NCBI RefSeq assembly: GCF_005576615.1
Contig: NZ_CP040330.1
Location: 372,001 to 436,000, forward strand
Source of the DNA: Natrinema versiforme
GTDB taxonomy: Archaea; Halobacteriota; Halobacteria; Halobacteriales; Natrialbaceae
Reading direction: 5' to 3'
Length of the DNA stretch: 64,000 nt
Part shown: piece after piece, positions 1 to 8,577 of the stretch
Numbering within the stretch: the first letter of the stretch is position 1
Layout: every line of letters begins with the position of its first letter
Program-made: the position numbers and the translations under genes
The notes under the pieces: model-generated
Told to the model about the DNA's origin: nothing
Database searches by the model: none
What the model saw: only the letters and a program-made list of their open reading frames with translations

Positions 1-729
1 GCGACGATCCGGGCCGTCGAGGATCGCTTTGGCTGGTACCTGAAACACCTCTACGGGGCGACCGAGACGGGGCCGCTGATCACCATCTCCGACGCGAAGC
101 GGCTCATGACCGACGACAACCGCTTCGAGATCAAGAAACGGCAGGGGATGGGCGTCCTCGGCACCGACGTTCGCGTCGTCGACGAGGACGGCGAGGATGT
201 CCCCCGCGACGATCAGACCCTCGGCGAGATCGTCGTCCGGGGCAACCAGATCATGGACCGCTACTGGAACAAGCCCGAGGAGACCGAGACGGCCTTCAAC
301 GACCGTGCCGAGGGCTACTACCACACGGGCGACCTCGCAACGGTCGACGAAAACGGCATGATCGCGATCCGGGACCGCAAGAAGGACATCATCATCTCCG
401 GCGGCGAGAACATCTCGAGCATCGAACTCGAGGACACCCTCTTCGACCACGATGCGGTCGCGGACGCGGCGGTGATTCCCGCGCCGAGCGACGAGTGGGG
501 CGAGACGCCGAAGGCGTTCGTCGTGCCGTCGAACGGCGATCCCGACGATCCGCCGGTCTCGGCCGACGAACTGACTGAGTTCACTCGCGATCGACTCGCG
601 AGTTACAAGGTCGTCCGCCGCGTCGAGTACGTCGCGGAACTGCCGACGACCGCGACCGGGAAAACGCAGAAGTACGAACTGCGCCAGCGCGAGTGGGCCG
701 ACGAGGACCGGATGATCGGCGAGGGGTGA
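1..729 (+). CDS. Acyl-CoA synthetase (AMP-forming), C-terminal part, cut by window edge
   Basis: The reading frame is open from base 1, so only the last 242 residues are present. They match the C-terminal half of the ANL adenylate-forming superfamily: YGATETGP at the adenylate-binding site, YHTGDLA, the hinge region RDRKKDIIISGGENIS, and the catalytic lysine region TTATGKTQKYELR near the end. Such enzymes activate a carboxylic acid with ATP and CoA to acyl-CoA plus AMP, in the cytoplasm. The sequence is very close, almost residue by residue, to the complete synthetase at 23276-24937, so the two are paralogues. The acyl substrate (medium-chain or aryl-type) cannot be told from the sequence. 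Confidence 0.93.
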   Translation, partial: ATIRAVEDRFGWYLKHLYGATETGPLITISDAKRLMTDDNRFEIKKRQGMGVLGTDVRVVDEDGEDVPRDDQTLGEIVVRGNQIMDRYWNKPEETETAFNDRAEGYYHTGDLATVDENGMIAIRDRKKDIIISGGENISSIELEDTLFDHDAVADAAVIPAPSDEWGETPKAFVVPSNGDPDDPPVSADELTEFTRDRLASYKVVRRVEYVAELPTTATGKTQKYELRQREWADEDRMIGEG

Positions 730-938
730 CCACCGGCAAATCCGTCCGATGTACTGCCAGTCGAACTCGTTGCGAAACCGATCGACCGAATAGCTGCTCG
801 TGGTGAGTATCGTCATTTATGACCGGTTTCGACCGATCGCGGCCGTTCCTCGTATTCGGCTTTTCGTCGCCTCAGCGCTCACTTTGCCGGCAAAACCGTC
901 ACGCAATCTAGTACGATTTCCCGTCCGGTAAGGCTCAA

Positions 939-948
939 CTTTTATACT
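939..948 (+). promoter_or_regulatory. TATA-type archaeal promoter for the winged-helix gene
   Basis: CTTTTATACT lies about 25-33 bases before the ATG at 972, the usual distance for a TATA box feeding a transcript with a very short leader. Confidence 0.65.
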
Positions 949-971
949 GCTGGGGCCTTTCGATTCGTAAT

Positions 972-1265
972 ATGGCAGAGACCGACGGGGAGGCGATCGA
1001 AGACTTGCCACCGAGTGCGAAACTCGTCTTCAAGGTTCTCGAGTACGACGGGCCACTGACCCAGAAACAGATCGTCGAGGAATCGATGCTCTCGGCCCGG
1101 ACGGTACGATACGCGCTCGAGCGCCTCGAAGAGATCGGGATTGTCGACGAGGACATCTACTTCGCCGACGCCCGACAGAGCCTCTACCGGCTCGAGGAAC
1201 CGGTCGCGGCCGACGGGAACGGCGTCGAGGAGTCTCCGAAGAAAGACGCGTGCTGCGCTGAATAA
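972..1265 (+). CDS. Small winged-helix (MarR/ArsR-like) transcription regulator
   Basis: The protein has 97 residues. Residues about 15-75 form a winged helix-turn-helix: SAKLVFKVLEYDGPLTQKQI, then a recognition helix around SARTVRYALERLEE and a short wing before LYRLEEP. It is a single DNA-binding domain with no recognisable ligand domain. The C-terminus ends in a charged tail with adjacent cysteines (KDACCAE), which might form a disulfide or bind metal; that is inference. A TATA box sits at 939-948. No operon partner is obvious: the upstream synthetase ends 242 bases before and the membrane gene downstream has its own AT-rich promoter. The target is unknown. Confidence 0.85.
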   Translation: MAETDGEAIEDLPPSAKLVFKVLEYDGPLTQKQIVEESMLSARTVRYALERLEEIGIVDEDIYFADARQSLYRLEEPVAADGNGVEESPKKDACCAE

Positions 1266-1311
1266 CGGCGAGAACGGCAGGATTATTTTCCAGCGGTGAT
1301 CGGGTTCCGAT

Positions 1312-1725
1312 ATGGATAAAGAGCGGCTGCCGCGATGGGGTTGGCTGTTGGTCGGGTTGTTTCTGGCGGCGTTGATCGCGAACCTGCTCAACTGGCTCGT
1401 CTTGCTCCCGAACGGGCTCCCCGAGGCGTACCGATCGATCACGGTCATCACGACCATGTCGCCGGTACTGATCTACGTCGGCGTCTGGTACGACGCGGAT
1501 AAACAACACTACTGGACGCACTCGCGGGCGCGAATCGTCGGCGATTGTCTGTTCGTCGTGGCGGGGGCGGCGCTGGGTTCGGCCATCGCGCTCGTCGCGA
1601 TCGTCGGGCTCGGTCTTCCCGGCTTTCTGCAGGACGTCCTCGCGATGGCCGGCGGCTTCCTCCTGTCGTGGGGACTGTTCTGGTGGCGCAATCCGGACCT
1701 CTACGGCACCGACGCCGAGCGCTGA
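1312..1725 (+). CDS. Conserved hypothetical membrane protein
   Basis: The protein has 137 residues and about four predicted membrane segments: WGWLLVGLFLAALIANLLNW, the ITTMSPVLIYVGVWY region, LFVVAGAALGSAIALVAIVG and VLAMAGGFLLSWGLFWW. I recognise no catalytic motif and cannot name the family. A TATA-like GATTATTTTC lies at 1281-1290, 22-31 bases before the ATG, so it is probably transcribed on its own. It converges on the NAD synthetase gene with 57 bases between the stop codons. Confidence 0.75.
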   Translation: MDKERLPRWGWLLVGLFLAALIANLLNWLVLLPNGLPEAYRSITVITTMSPVLIYVGVWYDADKQHYWTHSRARIVGDCLFVVAGAALGSAIALVAIVGLGLPGFLQDVLAMAGGFLLSWGLFWWRNPDLYGTDAER

Positions 1726-1782
1726 GCCACCGGGTGCGCGCCGCGAGCGGTTGATCGCGACCGACGCGACTGCGGGCGTCTG

Positions 1783-2697
1783 TTATTCGAGTGAATCCGT
1801 GCCGTCACCGACCCGCTCGTCGTCGCGGCCGGCGATTCCCGGCGTCGGCGGCGTCGTCCGTTTGTGTGCGGTGTCGGCGTAGCGAGCCGCGATGTCTTCG
1901 GCCGTCTCGCGATCGATCCGCAGTTCGCCGATAGCGTCCTCGAGCGGGAGCCCCCTCTCGACGAGTCGATAGAGCAGCGGATCGATGACATCGTACCGCG
2001 CGCCGAGTTCGCCGGCGTCGGTCTGTGTGGCCCAAAAGCCCGCCGTCGGTTCCTTGCTGACGATCCGGCGGGGGAGCCCGACGTGTTTCGCGAGCGCCCG
2101 GACCTCCGTCTTGTAGCAGTCGCCGATCGGATAGGCGTCGGCCGCGCCGTCGCCGTACTTGGTGAAGTAGCCGAGCAGTCGCTCCGAGCGGTTCGCGGTG
2201 CCGATGACGAGTCGGGACTGGCGATTCGCCGCGTAGTAGGCGACGATCATCCGCAACCTCGCGGTGACGTTCCCGATCTCGTGGGTCCGTTCGTTTGGCG
2301 TGCCGCTCTCGGCGTCCGACTCGAGGGCGCTTGCGACCGTTCCGTCGAAGGCCTCGAGGAGCGGTCGCAACTGAATTTCCTCGAACTCGATGCCCATTCC
2401 CTCGGCGATCGTGCGGGCGTCGCTGACGTGGGCCCCATCGGTTTTGGTACAGGGCAGTCCCAGCCCGAGCACGCGGTCGTTTCCGACGGCGTCGACCGCC
2501 AGCGCCGCCGTCAGCGTCGAGTCGATCCCGCCGCTCATGGCCACGACGACGCCGTCGGCTCCGGCGTCGGCGACCCGCGTCTGGATATCGGCTACGATTC
2601 GCTCGCGGAGCGCCTCGAGCGACCGGCGGTCCGTCAGAAACGGCCCGTTCGTGCGTTCGATTCCTGAATAGACGAACGTTTTCCTATCGACACTCAT
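1783..2697 (-). CDS. nadE: NAD+ synthetase
   Basis: This 304-residue protein carries out the last step of NAD+ synthesis, ATP-dependent amidation of nicotinate adenine dinucleotide. It is an N-type ATP pyrophosphatase: the PP-loop SGGIDST is at about residues 55-61, and GTANRSERLLGYFTKYGDG is the NAD synthetase signature contacting substrate and ATP. There is no N-terminal glutaminase domain, so it should use ammonia directly. The C-terminal 25 residues form an acidic, poorly conserved tail. The gene reads away from the long repeat-filled spacer at 2698-3304, and the AT-rich first 80 bases of that spacer should hold its promoter. Confidence 0.95.
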   Translation of the reverse strand: MSVDRKTFVYSGIERTNGPFLTDRRSLEALRERIVADIQTRVADAGADGVVVAMSGGIDSTLTAALAVDAVGNDRVLGLGLPCTKTDGAHVSDARTIAEGMGIEFEEIQLRPLLEAFDGTVASALESDAESGTPNERTHEIGNVTARLRMIVAYYAANRQSRLVIGTANRSERLLGYFTKYGDGAADAYPIGDCYKTEVRALAKHVGLPRRIVSKEPTAGFWATQTDAGELGARYDVIDPLLYRLVERGLPLEDAIGELRIDRETAEDIAARYADTAHKRTTPPTPGIAGRDDERVGDGTDSLE

Positions 2698-3013
2698 GCG
2701 TTGGAATCACTCTATTGTACTCACTTTGTCCAAACGATTGTCTCATATATGAAGCTAATGCTTGGCTACGTTGGAATTATGTGGGTGGTTCGCACGCACC
2801 CGGTCGGGCGTCGCCGCTATTTCCGACAGATCGTCCACTTCACTCGCTCGAGATGCGTCCGTTTCTGTACGGATGCGACAGGCCGTTCAGTTCGTCTACC
2901 GCTTCGCCGGACCGATCGTCGACCAACTTTCCTCGCGCGCGCCGCGGTCCGCTCGAGGTCCGACGCGATCGGGCCCGCGCGAGATTTGCGTCTTACACGT
3001 TTCGCTCGTTGCT

Positions 3014-3037
3014 CCCGAAAATCCGCATCAAAAAACA
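3014..3037. repeat. A-rich core of dispersed intergenic repeat, copy 1
   Basis: A GAAAAT tract, a short GC spacer and then AAAAAACAC. It matches the layout of the cores at 3202-3223, 20088-20107 and 39324-39348 and is followed by the same CCCTCGCCCACTGCGTTCGCTC-like text as elsewhere in the family. Confidence 0.5.
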
Positions 3038-3125
3038 CCCTCGCCCACTGCGTTCGCTCACGGGCTGCCGCCCGTTCGCATTCTCGCGGTTCTCACTCAC
3101 TTCGTTCGCTCCGAACCGCGCACCG

Positions 3126-3157
3126 CTTACGACGGCACGATCGTCACCGGGTCCTTC
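3126..3157. repeat. 32-base direct repeat, copy of the 3' end of the PIN-ATPase gene
   Basis: These 32 bases are identical to 3304-3335, which contain the stop codon and last codons of the PIN-ATPase-KH gene. The two copies are 178 bases apart and their flanks differ. This is a stranded duplicate of a gene end. Confidence 0.9.
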
Positions 3158-3201
3158 GCGATCCACCTTTTTCCGCTCGGGTTCACTTCGTTCACCCTCA
3201 C

Positions 3202-3223
3202 GCAAAAATCTGGACCAAAAAGC
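3202..3223 (-). terminator. Paired T-tract terminator core of dispersed repeat, copy 2
   Basis: On the minus strand this reads GCTTTTTGGTCCAGATTTTTGC: two T5 tracts, about 80-100 bases after the PIN-ATPase stop codon. Archaeal RNA polymerase stops at such T tracts, so it is a likely terminator as well as a member of the repeat family. Confidence 0.55.
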
Positions 3224-3304
3224 CGCGCACTTACGCGACTCACGGCTTCGCCGCTCGTCTTTTCGCGGCGCGTAGCGCCGCGCCTTCGTTCACGGTTCGA
3301 CTAC

Positions 3305-5182
3305 TTACGACGGCACGATCGTCACCGGGTCCTTCCGGTCGATCGCTTGCTCGAGTTCCTCGGCGATCGCGCTCCCGCGTGACACCTGAATTTCGCCGCC
3401 GCGGCTCACCGTCGCGGTGAAGAGGTAGTCGCCGGCGGCCTGCACTTCGACCGTCTCGCCCTGGTTGCCGTCGACGGGGATGACGATGTGTCGCGAGGTG
3501 ATCTCGGGCTGGACCATCTGGCCGGCCTGCGACCCGCCGCCCCCGCCGCCGTTGGCGCTGGCACCGCCGGAACCGCCGCCCGCGCCGTAGTTGGGGTTCT
3601 CGTCGTGGGTCCGGACGTCGATGTCGATCCCCAGTCGGTTCTCGACGTCGGTGATTCGACCGCCGCCCTTGCCGATGACGCTCGAGATGTCGTCCTCCTC
3701 GACGTAGACGACGGCCTTGTCCTGGCTCTTGAGTTCGACATCGACGTAGCCCCGCGCGATCGAGCGGATCTCCCGTTCGATCTCCTGTTTCGCGATGCGG
3801 TCGACGCCGGACTCGTTGCCCGGGCCGCCGTCCTCGTCGTTCAGCGGGACGGTGACGACCTGTCGGTTGAAGGTGTAAATCTCGTACTCGGGCTCGCCAG
3901 TCTGGAAGTTCGTGACCTGAATCACGGGGCGAGCGAGGTCCTCCTCGGTGAGCCCTGCGGGGACCTTGACCTCCGTCTTCACGTCGTAGACGGTGTTGAC
4001 CTCCCCGGCCTCGATGTAGACGACAGTGTCGACGACTTGGGGAATCATCCCGAGTTCGACCCGCCCGACGAGCCGCTGGAGCGCGTCGATCGGCCGCGTC
4101 GCGTGGACGACGCCGATCATGCCGACGCCGGCCAGTCGCATGTCAGCGAAGACCTCGAAGTCGTCGGTCTTGCGGACCTCGTCGTAGATGGTGTAGTCCG
4201 GCCGAACCATCAACAGGGCGTCGGCGGTTTTGGCCATCTCGCCGCCCAGTTCCGTGTACTGGGTGATGTCGGGGCCGACCTGCAGGTCCCGCGGTTTCTC
4301 CATCGTCTTGACCGAGTAGTCGTGGTCGGCGATGTAGCGGGCGACCGCTTGCGCGAACGTCGACTTCCCGGCTCCGGGCGCACCCGAGATGAGGACGCCG
4401 CGCTGGCGCTCGAGCAGCCGCTCTTTGAGTTCGGCGGCGTGCTCGTAGTCCTCGATGTCGGTCTGGGCGATCGGGCGGACGGCCGTGATCTCGATGCCAT
4501 CGGAGAAGGGCGGCCGGCCGATCGCGATGCGGTAGTCACGGAACTGGACGATCTTCATCCCCGGCTCGGAGAGCTCGAGGAAGCCCTCGGGGGACTCCTT
4601 GGCGGCGTCGACGACCTCGCGGGCGTACTCGTCCATCGTCGCCTCGTCGAGCGGTTCGTCGGCGATCTGCTGGTAGCGCATCTCGCCGAGTTCGCCCCGC
4701 TTTGCCATCGGGACCGCGTCGGTCTTGAGGTGGACGCTCATCGTCTCGTCGTCGAAGAACTCCTCGACGGCCAACGTCCCGATCTCGCGGACCTCCGGGG
4801 AGACGTGCTCGACGTCGAGCCCCTTGGCCTGTGCGACCTCGGCCTGGACGATATCGCTGGTGACGAAGGTCGCGTCGAGGTCCTCCGCGAGGTCCCGAAT
4901 GAGGGCGTCGATCTCGCCTTCGGAGGCGTGTCCGCGCTCGATGGCGTTGGGCCGCTCGCCGACGTACCGGAGTTCGATGACTCCGTCATCAGCGAGGTCG
5001 GCCAGCCGCTGGAGTTCCTCCAGGCCGTCCCAGCCGCTGTCGATCCCGTCGTTGGCCTGCGCCTCGAGTTCCGCGACGACCGCTTCGGGCACGCAGATCG
5101 TCGCTCCCTCGAACTGCCCGTCTTCGATAGTCGCCGAGACGCGGCCGTCGATGACCACGCTCGTATCCGGCACGACGTTCAT
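3305..5182 (-). CDS. PIN domain-ATPase-KH domain protein (PINA-like)
   Basis: The protein has 625 residues in three parts. An N-terminal PIN nuclease-like domain has acidic residues in PDTSVVIDG and FVTSDIVQAE. A central PilT/VirB11-type ATPase has Walker A GAPGAGKS at about 265-272. A C-terminal region has a KH-type motif (VIGKGGGRI), a glycine-rich linker and a final beta-rich segment. This order is that of the archaeal PINA family. A Sulfolobus member is a hexameric ATPase that acts with Holliday-junction enzymes, so a role in branch migration or RNA handling is the best guess. A TATA box (CCTTATAGG on the minus strand, 5203-5213) lies 21-31 bases before the start. The gene is divergent from HemAT. 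Confidence 0.9.
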   Translation of the reverse strand: MNVVPDTSVVIDGRVSATIEDGQFEGATICVPEAVVAELEAQANDGIDSGWDGLEELQRLADLADDGVIELRYVGERPNAIERGHASEGEIDALIRDLAEDLDATFVTSDIVQAEVAQAKGLDVEHVSPEVREIGTLAVEEFFDDETMSVHLKTDAVPMAKRGELGEMRYQQIADEPLDEATMDEYAREVVDAAKESPEGFLELSEPGMKIVQFRDYRIAIGRPPFSDGIEITAVRPIAQTDIEDYEHAAELKERLLERQRGVLISGAPGAGKSTFAQAVARYIADHDYSVKTMEKPRDLQVGPDITQYTELGGEMAKTADALLMVRPDYTIYDEVRKTDDFEVFADMRLAGVGMIGVVHATRPIDALQRLVGRVELGMIPQVVDTVVYIEAGEVNTVYDVKTEVKVPAGLTEEDLARPVIQVTNFQTGEPEYEIYTFNRQVVTVPLNDEDGGPGNESGVDRIAKQEIEREIRSIARGYVDVELKSQDKAVVYVEEDDISSVIGKGGGRITDVENRLGIDIDVRTHDENPNYGAGGGSGGASANGGGGGGSQAGQMVQPEITSRHIVIPVDGNQGETVEVQAAGDYLFTATVSRGGEIQVSRGSAIAEELEQAIDRKDPVTIVPS

Positions 5183-5202
5183 ACGTAAACTGGTTCACGT
5201 AC

Positions 5203-5213
5203 GCCTATAAGGG
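5203..5213 (-). promoter_or_regulatory. TATA-type promoter of the PIN-ATPase gene
   Basis: CCCTTATAGGC on the minus strand, 21-31 bases before the ATG at 5182. It implies a nearly leaderless mRNA. Confidence 0.6.
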
Positions 5214-5305
5214 TGTTCACAGCAAATCCACGGGGATCGGTTGCAGTCCGCATGCGTCGTGTCGTGTTCGCTCTCCCGTGTTCCTATTCAGCGGGAACAC
5301 TCACG

Positions 5306-5315
5306 GAAACTTAAC
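5306..5315 (+). promoter_or_regulatory. TATA-like promoter of the HemAT gene
   Basis: GAAACTTAAC lies 25-34 bases before the ATG at 5340. It supports that start over the upstream in-frame ATG at 5241. Confidence 0.5.
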
Positions 5316-5339
5316 GGACCGACCGAACACGTTTCGCGC

Positions 5340-6983
5340 ATGCAACCGCAGGAGACGTTCGGACGCGGAGGACTCAACGGCTTTCTCGACGTCGAGGAAC
5401 TCGTCGATCGCATCGGGCTCGACGAGGACGAAATCGCGTGGCGAAAGGAGTTCATCGGCTTCGGCGAGGACGACGAACAGCGGCTGTCGGCCCTCGAGCC
5501 GTTGGTGCAAGCGAATGCCGAGGCGATCGCCGACGACTTCTACGAGAACGTGTTGCACTACGAGCAGACGCGAGCGATCGTCGACCGGTCGCCGAAAGAT
5601 GTCGACGCCCTCAAGCGAACCCAGCAGGCGTATCTCGTCTCGTTGGCATCCGGCGAGTACGACCGGGAGTTCTTCGAGAACCGGGCGCGGATCGGCAAGC
5701 TCCACGAGATACTGGACATGCCCCTGAAACAGTACGTGGGCCAGTACGGCGTCTACTACGACCTGATCCTCTCGCGGCTGAACGAGCGGGTCCAGAAACA
5801 GGTCATCGACGCCGTCGAGGAGTGGGCCGCCGAACGCGAGGCCGAGGACGACGGCGGCCTCGGGCGTGTCGTCGGTGCGCTGGGACTGGGCGGCGGCACC
5901 GACGCGGCCGACGACGGCCTCGAGGACTCGTTCGAGACGGCGGTCAGGGACGCTATCGACGACGGCATGATGGACGTCCTCTCGCTGTTGCGGATCATCA
6001 ATCTCGACATGCAGGTCGCGACCGACACGTACGTCGACTCCTACGCGCAGCGACTCGAGGAGTCGATCGAACGCCGCAAACGACTCGCTCAAGAGGTCGA
6101 AAACGACGTACAGGAGCCGATCGCCGAACTCCACGAGTCGAGCGAGGCCGTCGCGCGGCGCGCGGAGTCGATCAGCGAGCACACCGAGTCGCAGGCGGCC
6201 GGTATCACGCGGGCCGCGGGCGAACTCAACGACGTGAGCGCAGCCGTCGAGGAGGTCGCGAGCGTCGCGGACGAGGTCAGCGAGGAGAGCGACCGGACCG
6301 AACGACTCGCCGCCGAGGGCGTCGACGCGGCCGACGGCGCGTTGGACGAACTCGAGGCGATCGAGGACGCGACGGATCGCGTCGCCGACGCCGCCGACGC
6401 GCTCGCGGAGCGGACGGACGAGATCGACGAGATCGTCGACCGCCTCGACGACCTCGCGGAACGGACGACGGTGCTCGCGACCAATGCGAAAATCGAGTCC
6501 ACCAGATCGGACGCCGACGGCGGCGAGACCATGGGCGTCATCGCGAGCGAGGTCCGCTCGTTCGCCGAGCAGACGAAATCGGATCTGGCCGAGATCGAGG
6601 CCGCGGTCGAAGCCGTCCGCGAGGACGCCGCGGCCACTGTCGAAACGACCGAGGAGACGGTCGCCCGCGTCGACGCCGGAACCAACCGGGTTCGGGAGAC
6701 GGTCGACTCGCTCGAGGCGATCCACGAGTCGGCCCGAGAGACCGCTTCGGGGATGGAGGACGTGGCGGCGGCGGCCGACCAGCAGGCCCGCGGCGTCGAG
6801 GTGACCGCACGGACACTCGACGACCTCTCGGAGTCGGCCGACACGGTCGCGAGCGCGGCGGAGTCGGTCGCAGCCGCCAGCCAACAGCAGACGGCCAGCC
6901 TCCGCGAGGTCCGGGAGTCGGTCGCGCGACTGACCGACGACGACGCCGAGGACACCGTCCCGGTCTACGAACGGCTCGGCTGA
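5340..6983 (+). CDS. hemAT: HemAT-type globin-coupled aerotaxis transducer
   Basis: This is a 547-residue soluble transducer with no membrane segments. Residues about 35-190 are a protoglobin/globin-coupled sensor; the proximal haem histidine is H122 in RIGKLHEILDMP, and tyrosines near 68-74 could act on the distal side. The C-terminal part is a long coiled-coil methyl-accepting signalling domain, with a divergent hairpin tip around LATNAKIES. Archaeal HemAT binds O2 at haem and signals through CheA to give an aerophobic response. I chose the ATG at 5340 because a TATA-like box lies just before it and the extra 33 upstream residues look non-coding. The tip lacks the usual EASRAGE-type text, so coupling to CheW/CheA should be checked. 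Confidence 0.92.
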   Translation: MQPQETFGRGGLNGFLDVEELVDRIGLDEDEIAWRKEFIGFGEDDEQRLSALEPLVQANAEAIADDFYENVLHYEQTRAIVDRSPKDVDALKRTQQAYLVSLASGEYDREFFENRARIGKLHEILDMPLKQYVGQYGVYYDLILSRLNERVQKQVIDAVEEWAAEREAEDDGGLGRVVGALGLGGGTDAADDGLEDSFETAVRDAIDDGMMDVLSLLRIINLDMQVATDTYVDSYAQRLEESIERRKRLAQEVENDVQEPIAELHESSEAVARRAESISEHTESQAAGITRAAGELNDVSAAVEEVASVADEVSEESDRTERLAAEGVDAADGALDELEAIEDATDRVADAADALAERTDEIDEIVDRLDDLAERTTVLATNAKIESTRSDADGGETMGVIASEVRSFAEQTKSDLAEIEAAVEAVREDAAATVETTEETVARVDAGTNRVRETVDSLEAIHESARETASGMEDVAAAADQQARGVEVTARTLDDLSESADTVASAAESVAAASQQQTASLREVRESVARLTDDDAEDTVPVYERLG

Positions 6984-7048
6984 TCGCGAGGGCCGGACCG
7001 ATCGCGGACTTCGCTGCACTGAACACCACAGCGGTCGATACCACGCCT

Positions 7049-8155
7049 ATGACTTCGACGCTCGTCGAGCTGACGCGCGATCTCGTCTCGATCCCGAGCC
7101 ACGACGACGCGACCGCTGCCGGCGATTTCCTCGAGTCGTGGCTGCGCCGCGAGACCGACGCGGACGTGACCCGAGACGACGCCGGCAACGTGATCGCCCG
7201 GAAGGGGACGGGAGCCGAGACGCTTGCGCTCGTGGGACATCACGATGTCGTCGAACCGGCAGCGTCGCAGGTGGCCGACGGACACGACGACACCGAGGCG
7301 ACCGAGTACGTCGTCGAGGAACGGGACGGCCGTCTCTACGGCCGCGGGACGGCGGACATGAAAGGGGCGCTCGCGGCCGCCGTACTCGCCTTCCGCGAGG
7401 CCGATCCCGCGGGAGAACTCATTTTTGCGAGTTTCGTCGGCGAAGAGGTCGGCGGCGTCGGCGCGCAGTACGCGATCGAGCAGGGGTTCGCCCCCGACTA
7501 CGCCGTCGTCGGCGAGGGATCGACGACCTACTCGGGACCGGACGTTACCGACGTCGCCGTCGCCCACAAAGGTCGCCGGGGAAGTACGATCGTCGCCCGC
7601 GGCACCGCCGCCCATGCCAGCGAGGCCGACGCCGGCGAGAACGCCATCTACTGCGCCACCGCGGCCGTCGACCGCGTTCGCGACCTCGAGCCCCCGTCAG
7701 TCGACGCCGCCGGCGAAACGCTCGCGGGCCGGCTCACTGTCACGGAGATCGAGGGCGGGTCGGCGATGAACGTCGTGCCCGCCCGCTGCGAGTTCACGGT
7801 CGACGAACGGACGGTACCGGGTGAGCGCGCCGATCTCGAGTCGGTCGCTGCCCTCGAGGGGATCGAGTGGACGGTCGATCAAAACTTGCCGCCGATGCGC
7901 TGTGACGACGACGCGTTCGTCGACGCGGTGCTCGCGGCCGCAACCGACGCTCAGACCGCCGATCCCGAACTCGTGACGAAACCCCACGCGACCGACGCGG
8001 GCTGGCTCTCACGGGCCGGTACCGAGTGCGTGATCTACGGGCCGTCGGAACCCGGTGAGGCCCACACCGACGACGAGAGCGTCTCGATCGCCGTCCTCGA
8101 GCGCTGTCTCGAGACCTACCGGCGGGTCGCACAGGAGTGGCCGACGGCGCGGTAG
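7049..8155 (+). CDS. M20 family metallopeptidase (ArgE/DapE/LysK-like)
   Basis: This 368-residue di-zinc hydrolase of the M20 family removes acyl groups from, or cleaves, amino-acid derivatives. The co-catalytic metal site is complete: H in GHHDVVE, the bridging Asp in GRGTADMKG, the catalytic Glu pair in GEEVGG, and the late His in GEAHTDDE. A dimerisation insert with AHKGRRG and AAHASEAD sits in the middle, as in ArgE and DapE. The neighbours give no arginine or lysine pathway genes, so the substrate stays open (acetylornithine, succinyl-DAP, acetyl-lysine or a dipeptide). The start 65 bases after HemAT removes a long artefactual N-terminal extension. Confidence 0.92.
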   Translation: MTSTLVELTRDLVSIPSHDDATAAGDFLESWLRRETDADVTRDDAGNVIARKGTGAETLALVGHHDVVEPAASQVADGHDDTEATEYVVEERDGRLYGRGTADMKGALAAAVLAFREADPAGELIFASFVGEEVGGVGAQYAIEQGFAPDYAVVGEGSTTYSGPDVTDVAVAHKGRRGSTIVARGTAAHASEADAGENAIYCATAAVDRVRDLEPPSVDAAGETLAGRLTVTEIEGGSAMNVVPARCEFTVDERTVPGERADLESVAALEGIEWTVDQNLPPMRCDDDAFVDAVLAAATDAQTADPELVTKPHATDAGWLSRAGTECVIYGPSEPGEAHTDDESVSIAVLERCLETYRRVAQEWPTAR

Positions 8156-8193
8156 TGCCGCCGCGCCCGTCTCGGCCCGTGGTCGGCGGCCGA

Positions 8194-8577
8194 TCAGACG
8201 CCCGGGACGCCGACCGCCTCGAAGCCGGTGACCCCGAGCGCGGCGAGGACATAGAGCGCGATCAGGACGGTGACCCAGGCGACGAGGCCGATCATCGCCG
8301 CGGCGGTCCAGTCGCCGGGATACCGCCAGTTGATCACCGCGACGTACGCAATCAGGGCGAGCAACGGCCCGACGAGCGGGATCCAGCCGACCACGAAGCC
8401 GACAATCGCCCAGACGATCGCCCCGATCAACGCGGTGACGATGGCGTGATCGTAGTCACCTCTCCCCACGATAACTCGAGCCCCGGCGTAGATGCCGAGC
8501 GCGCCGATCAGCAGGCTCACGACGAAGACGACGGCCGATGCGATTGGTCCAGTGAGTGCCATAGCGTGGATCGACAT
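8194..8577 (-). CDS. Small conserved membrane protein, Yip1-like
   Basis: The 127 residues are nearly all hydrophobic, with about four membrane segments (IASAVVFVVSLLIGALGIYAGA, AIVTALIGAIVWAIVGFVVGW, LVGPLLALIAYVAVI, MIGLVAWVTVLIALYVLAALG). The pattern resembles archaeal Yip1-domain proteins, but no diagnostic residue supports more than a loose assignment. A second ATG six codons in (8562) could be the true start. It diverges from the carboxypeptidase gene across a 221-base region that holds two inverted repeats. Confidence 0.75.
   Translation of the reverse strand: MSIHAMALTGPIASAVVFVVSLLIGALGIYAGARVIVGRGDYDHAIVTALIGAIVWAIVGFVVGWIPLVGPLLALIAYVAVINWRYPGDWTAAAMIGLVAWVTVLIALYVLAALGVTGFEAVGVPGV

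Larger units (their letters stand above)
2698..3304. repeat. 607-base gene-free spacer built from degenerate repeats
   Basis: I find no believable gene here; the open frames lack haloarchaeal codon bias and overlap one another. The left 100 bases are AT-rich and probably carry the nadE promoter; ATTCCAACG occurs twice there in the nadE orientation. From about 2950 the text is made of CTTCGTTCGCTC-like runs, short hairpins (for example GCGGCGC-GTA-GCGCCGC at about 3268-3284) and two A-rich cores (3014-3037 and 3202-3223). A 32-base copy of the 3' end of the neighbouring PIN-ATPase gene lies at 3126-3157. Read on the minus strand, the cores give paired T tracts suited to terminating that gene. 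Confidence 0.7.

Noticed and set aside
2701-3420. Overlapping open frames of 186-239 codons in the 3 kb spacer
   Set aside because: They overlap each other in three frames, are R/S-rich and pass through hairpins and repeats; none has family text.
3488-5188. Open frame of 566 codons opposite the PIN-ATPase gene
   Set aside because: The minus-strand frame has PIN, Walker A and KH motifs; this one has only D/V/L low complexity.
5301-7019. Open frame of 572 codons opposite HemAT
   Set aside because: Antisense artefact; the plus strand encodes globin and signalling motifs.
5438-7048. Long upstream extension of the M20 peptidase frame
   Set aside because: It overlaps HemAT out of frame and is Arg-rich nonsense; the conserved N-terminus starts at 7049.
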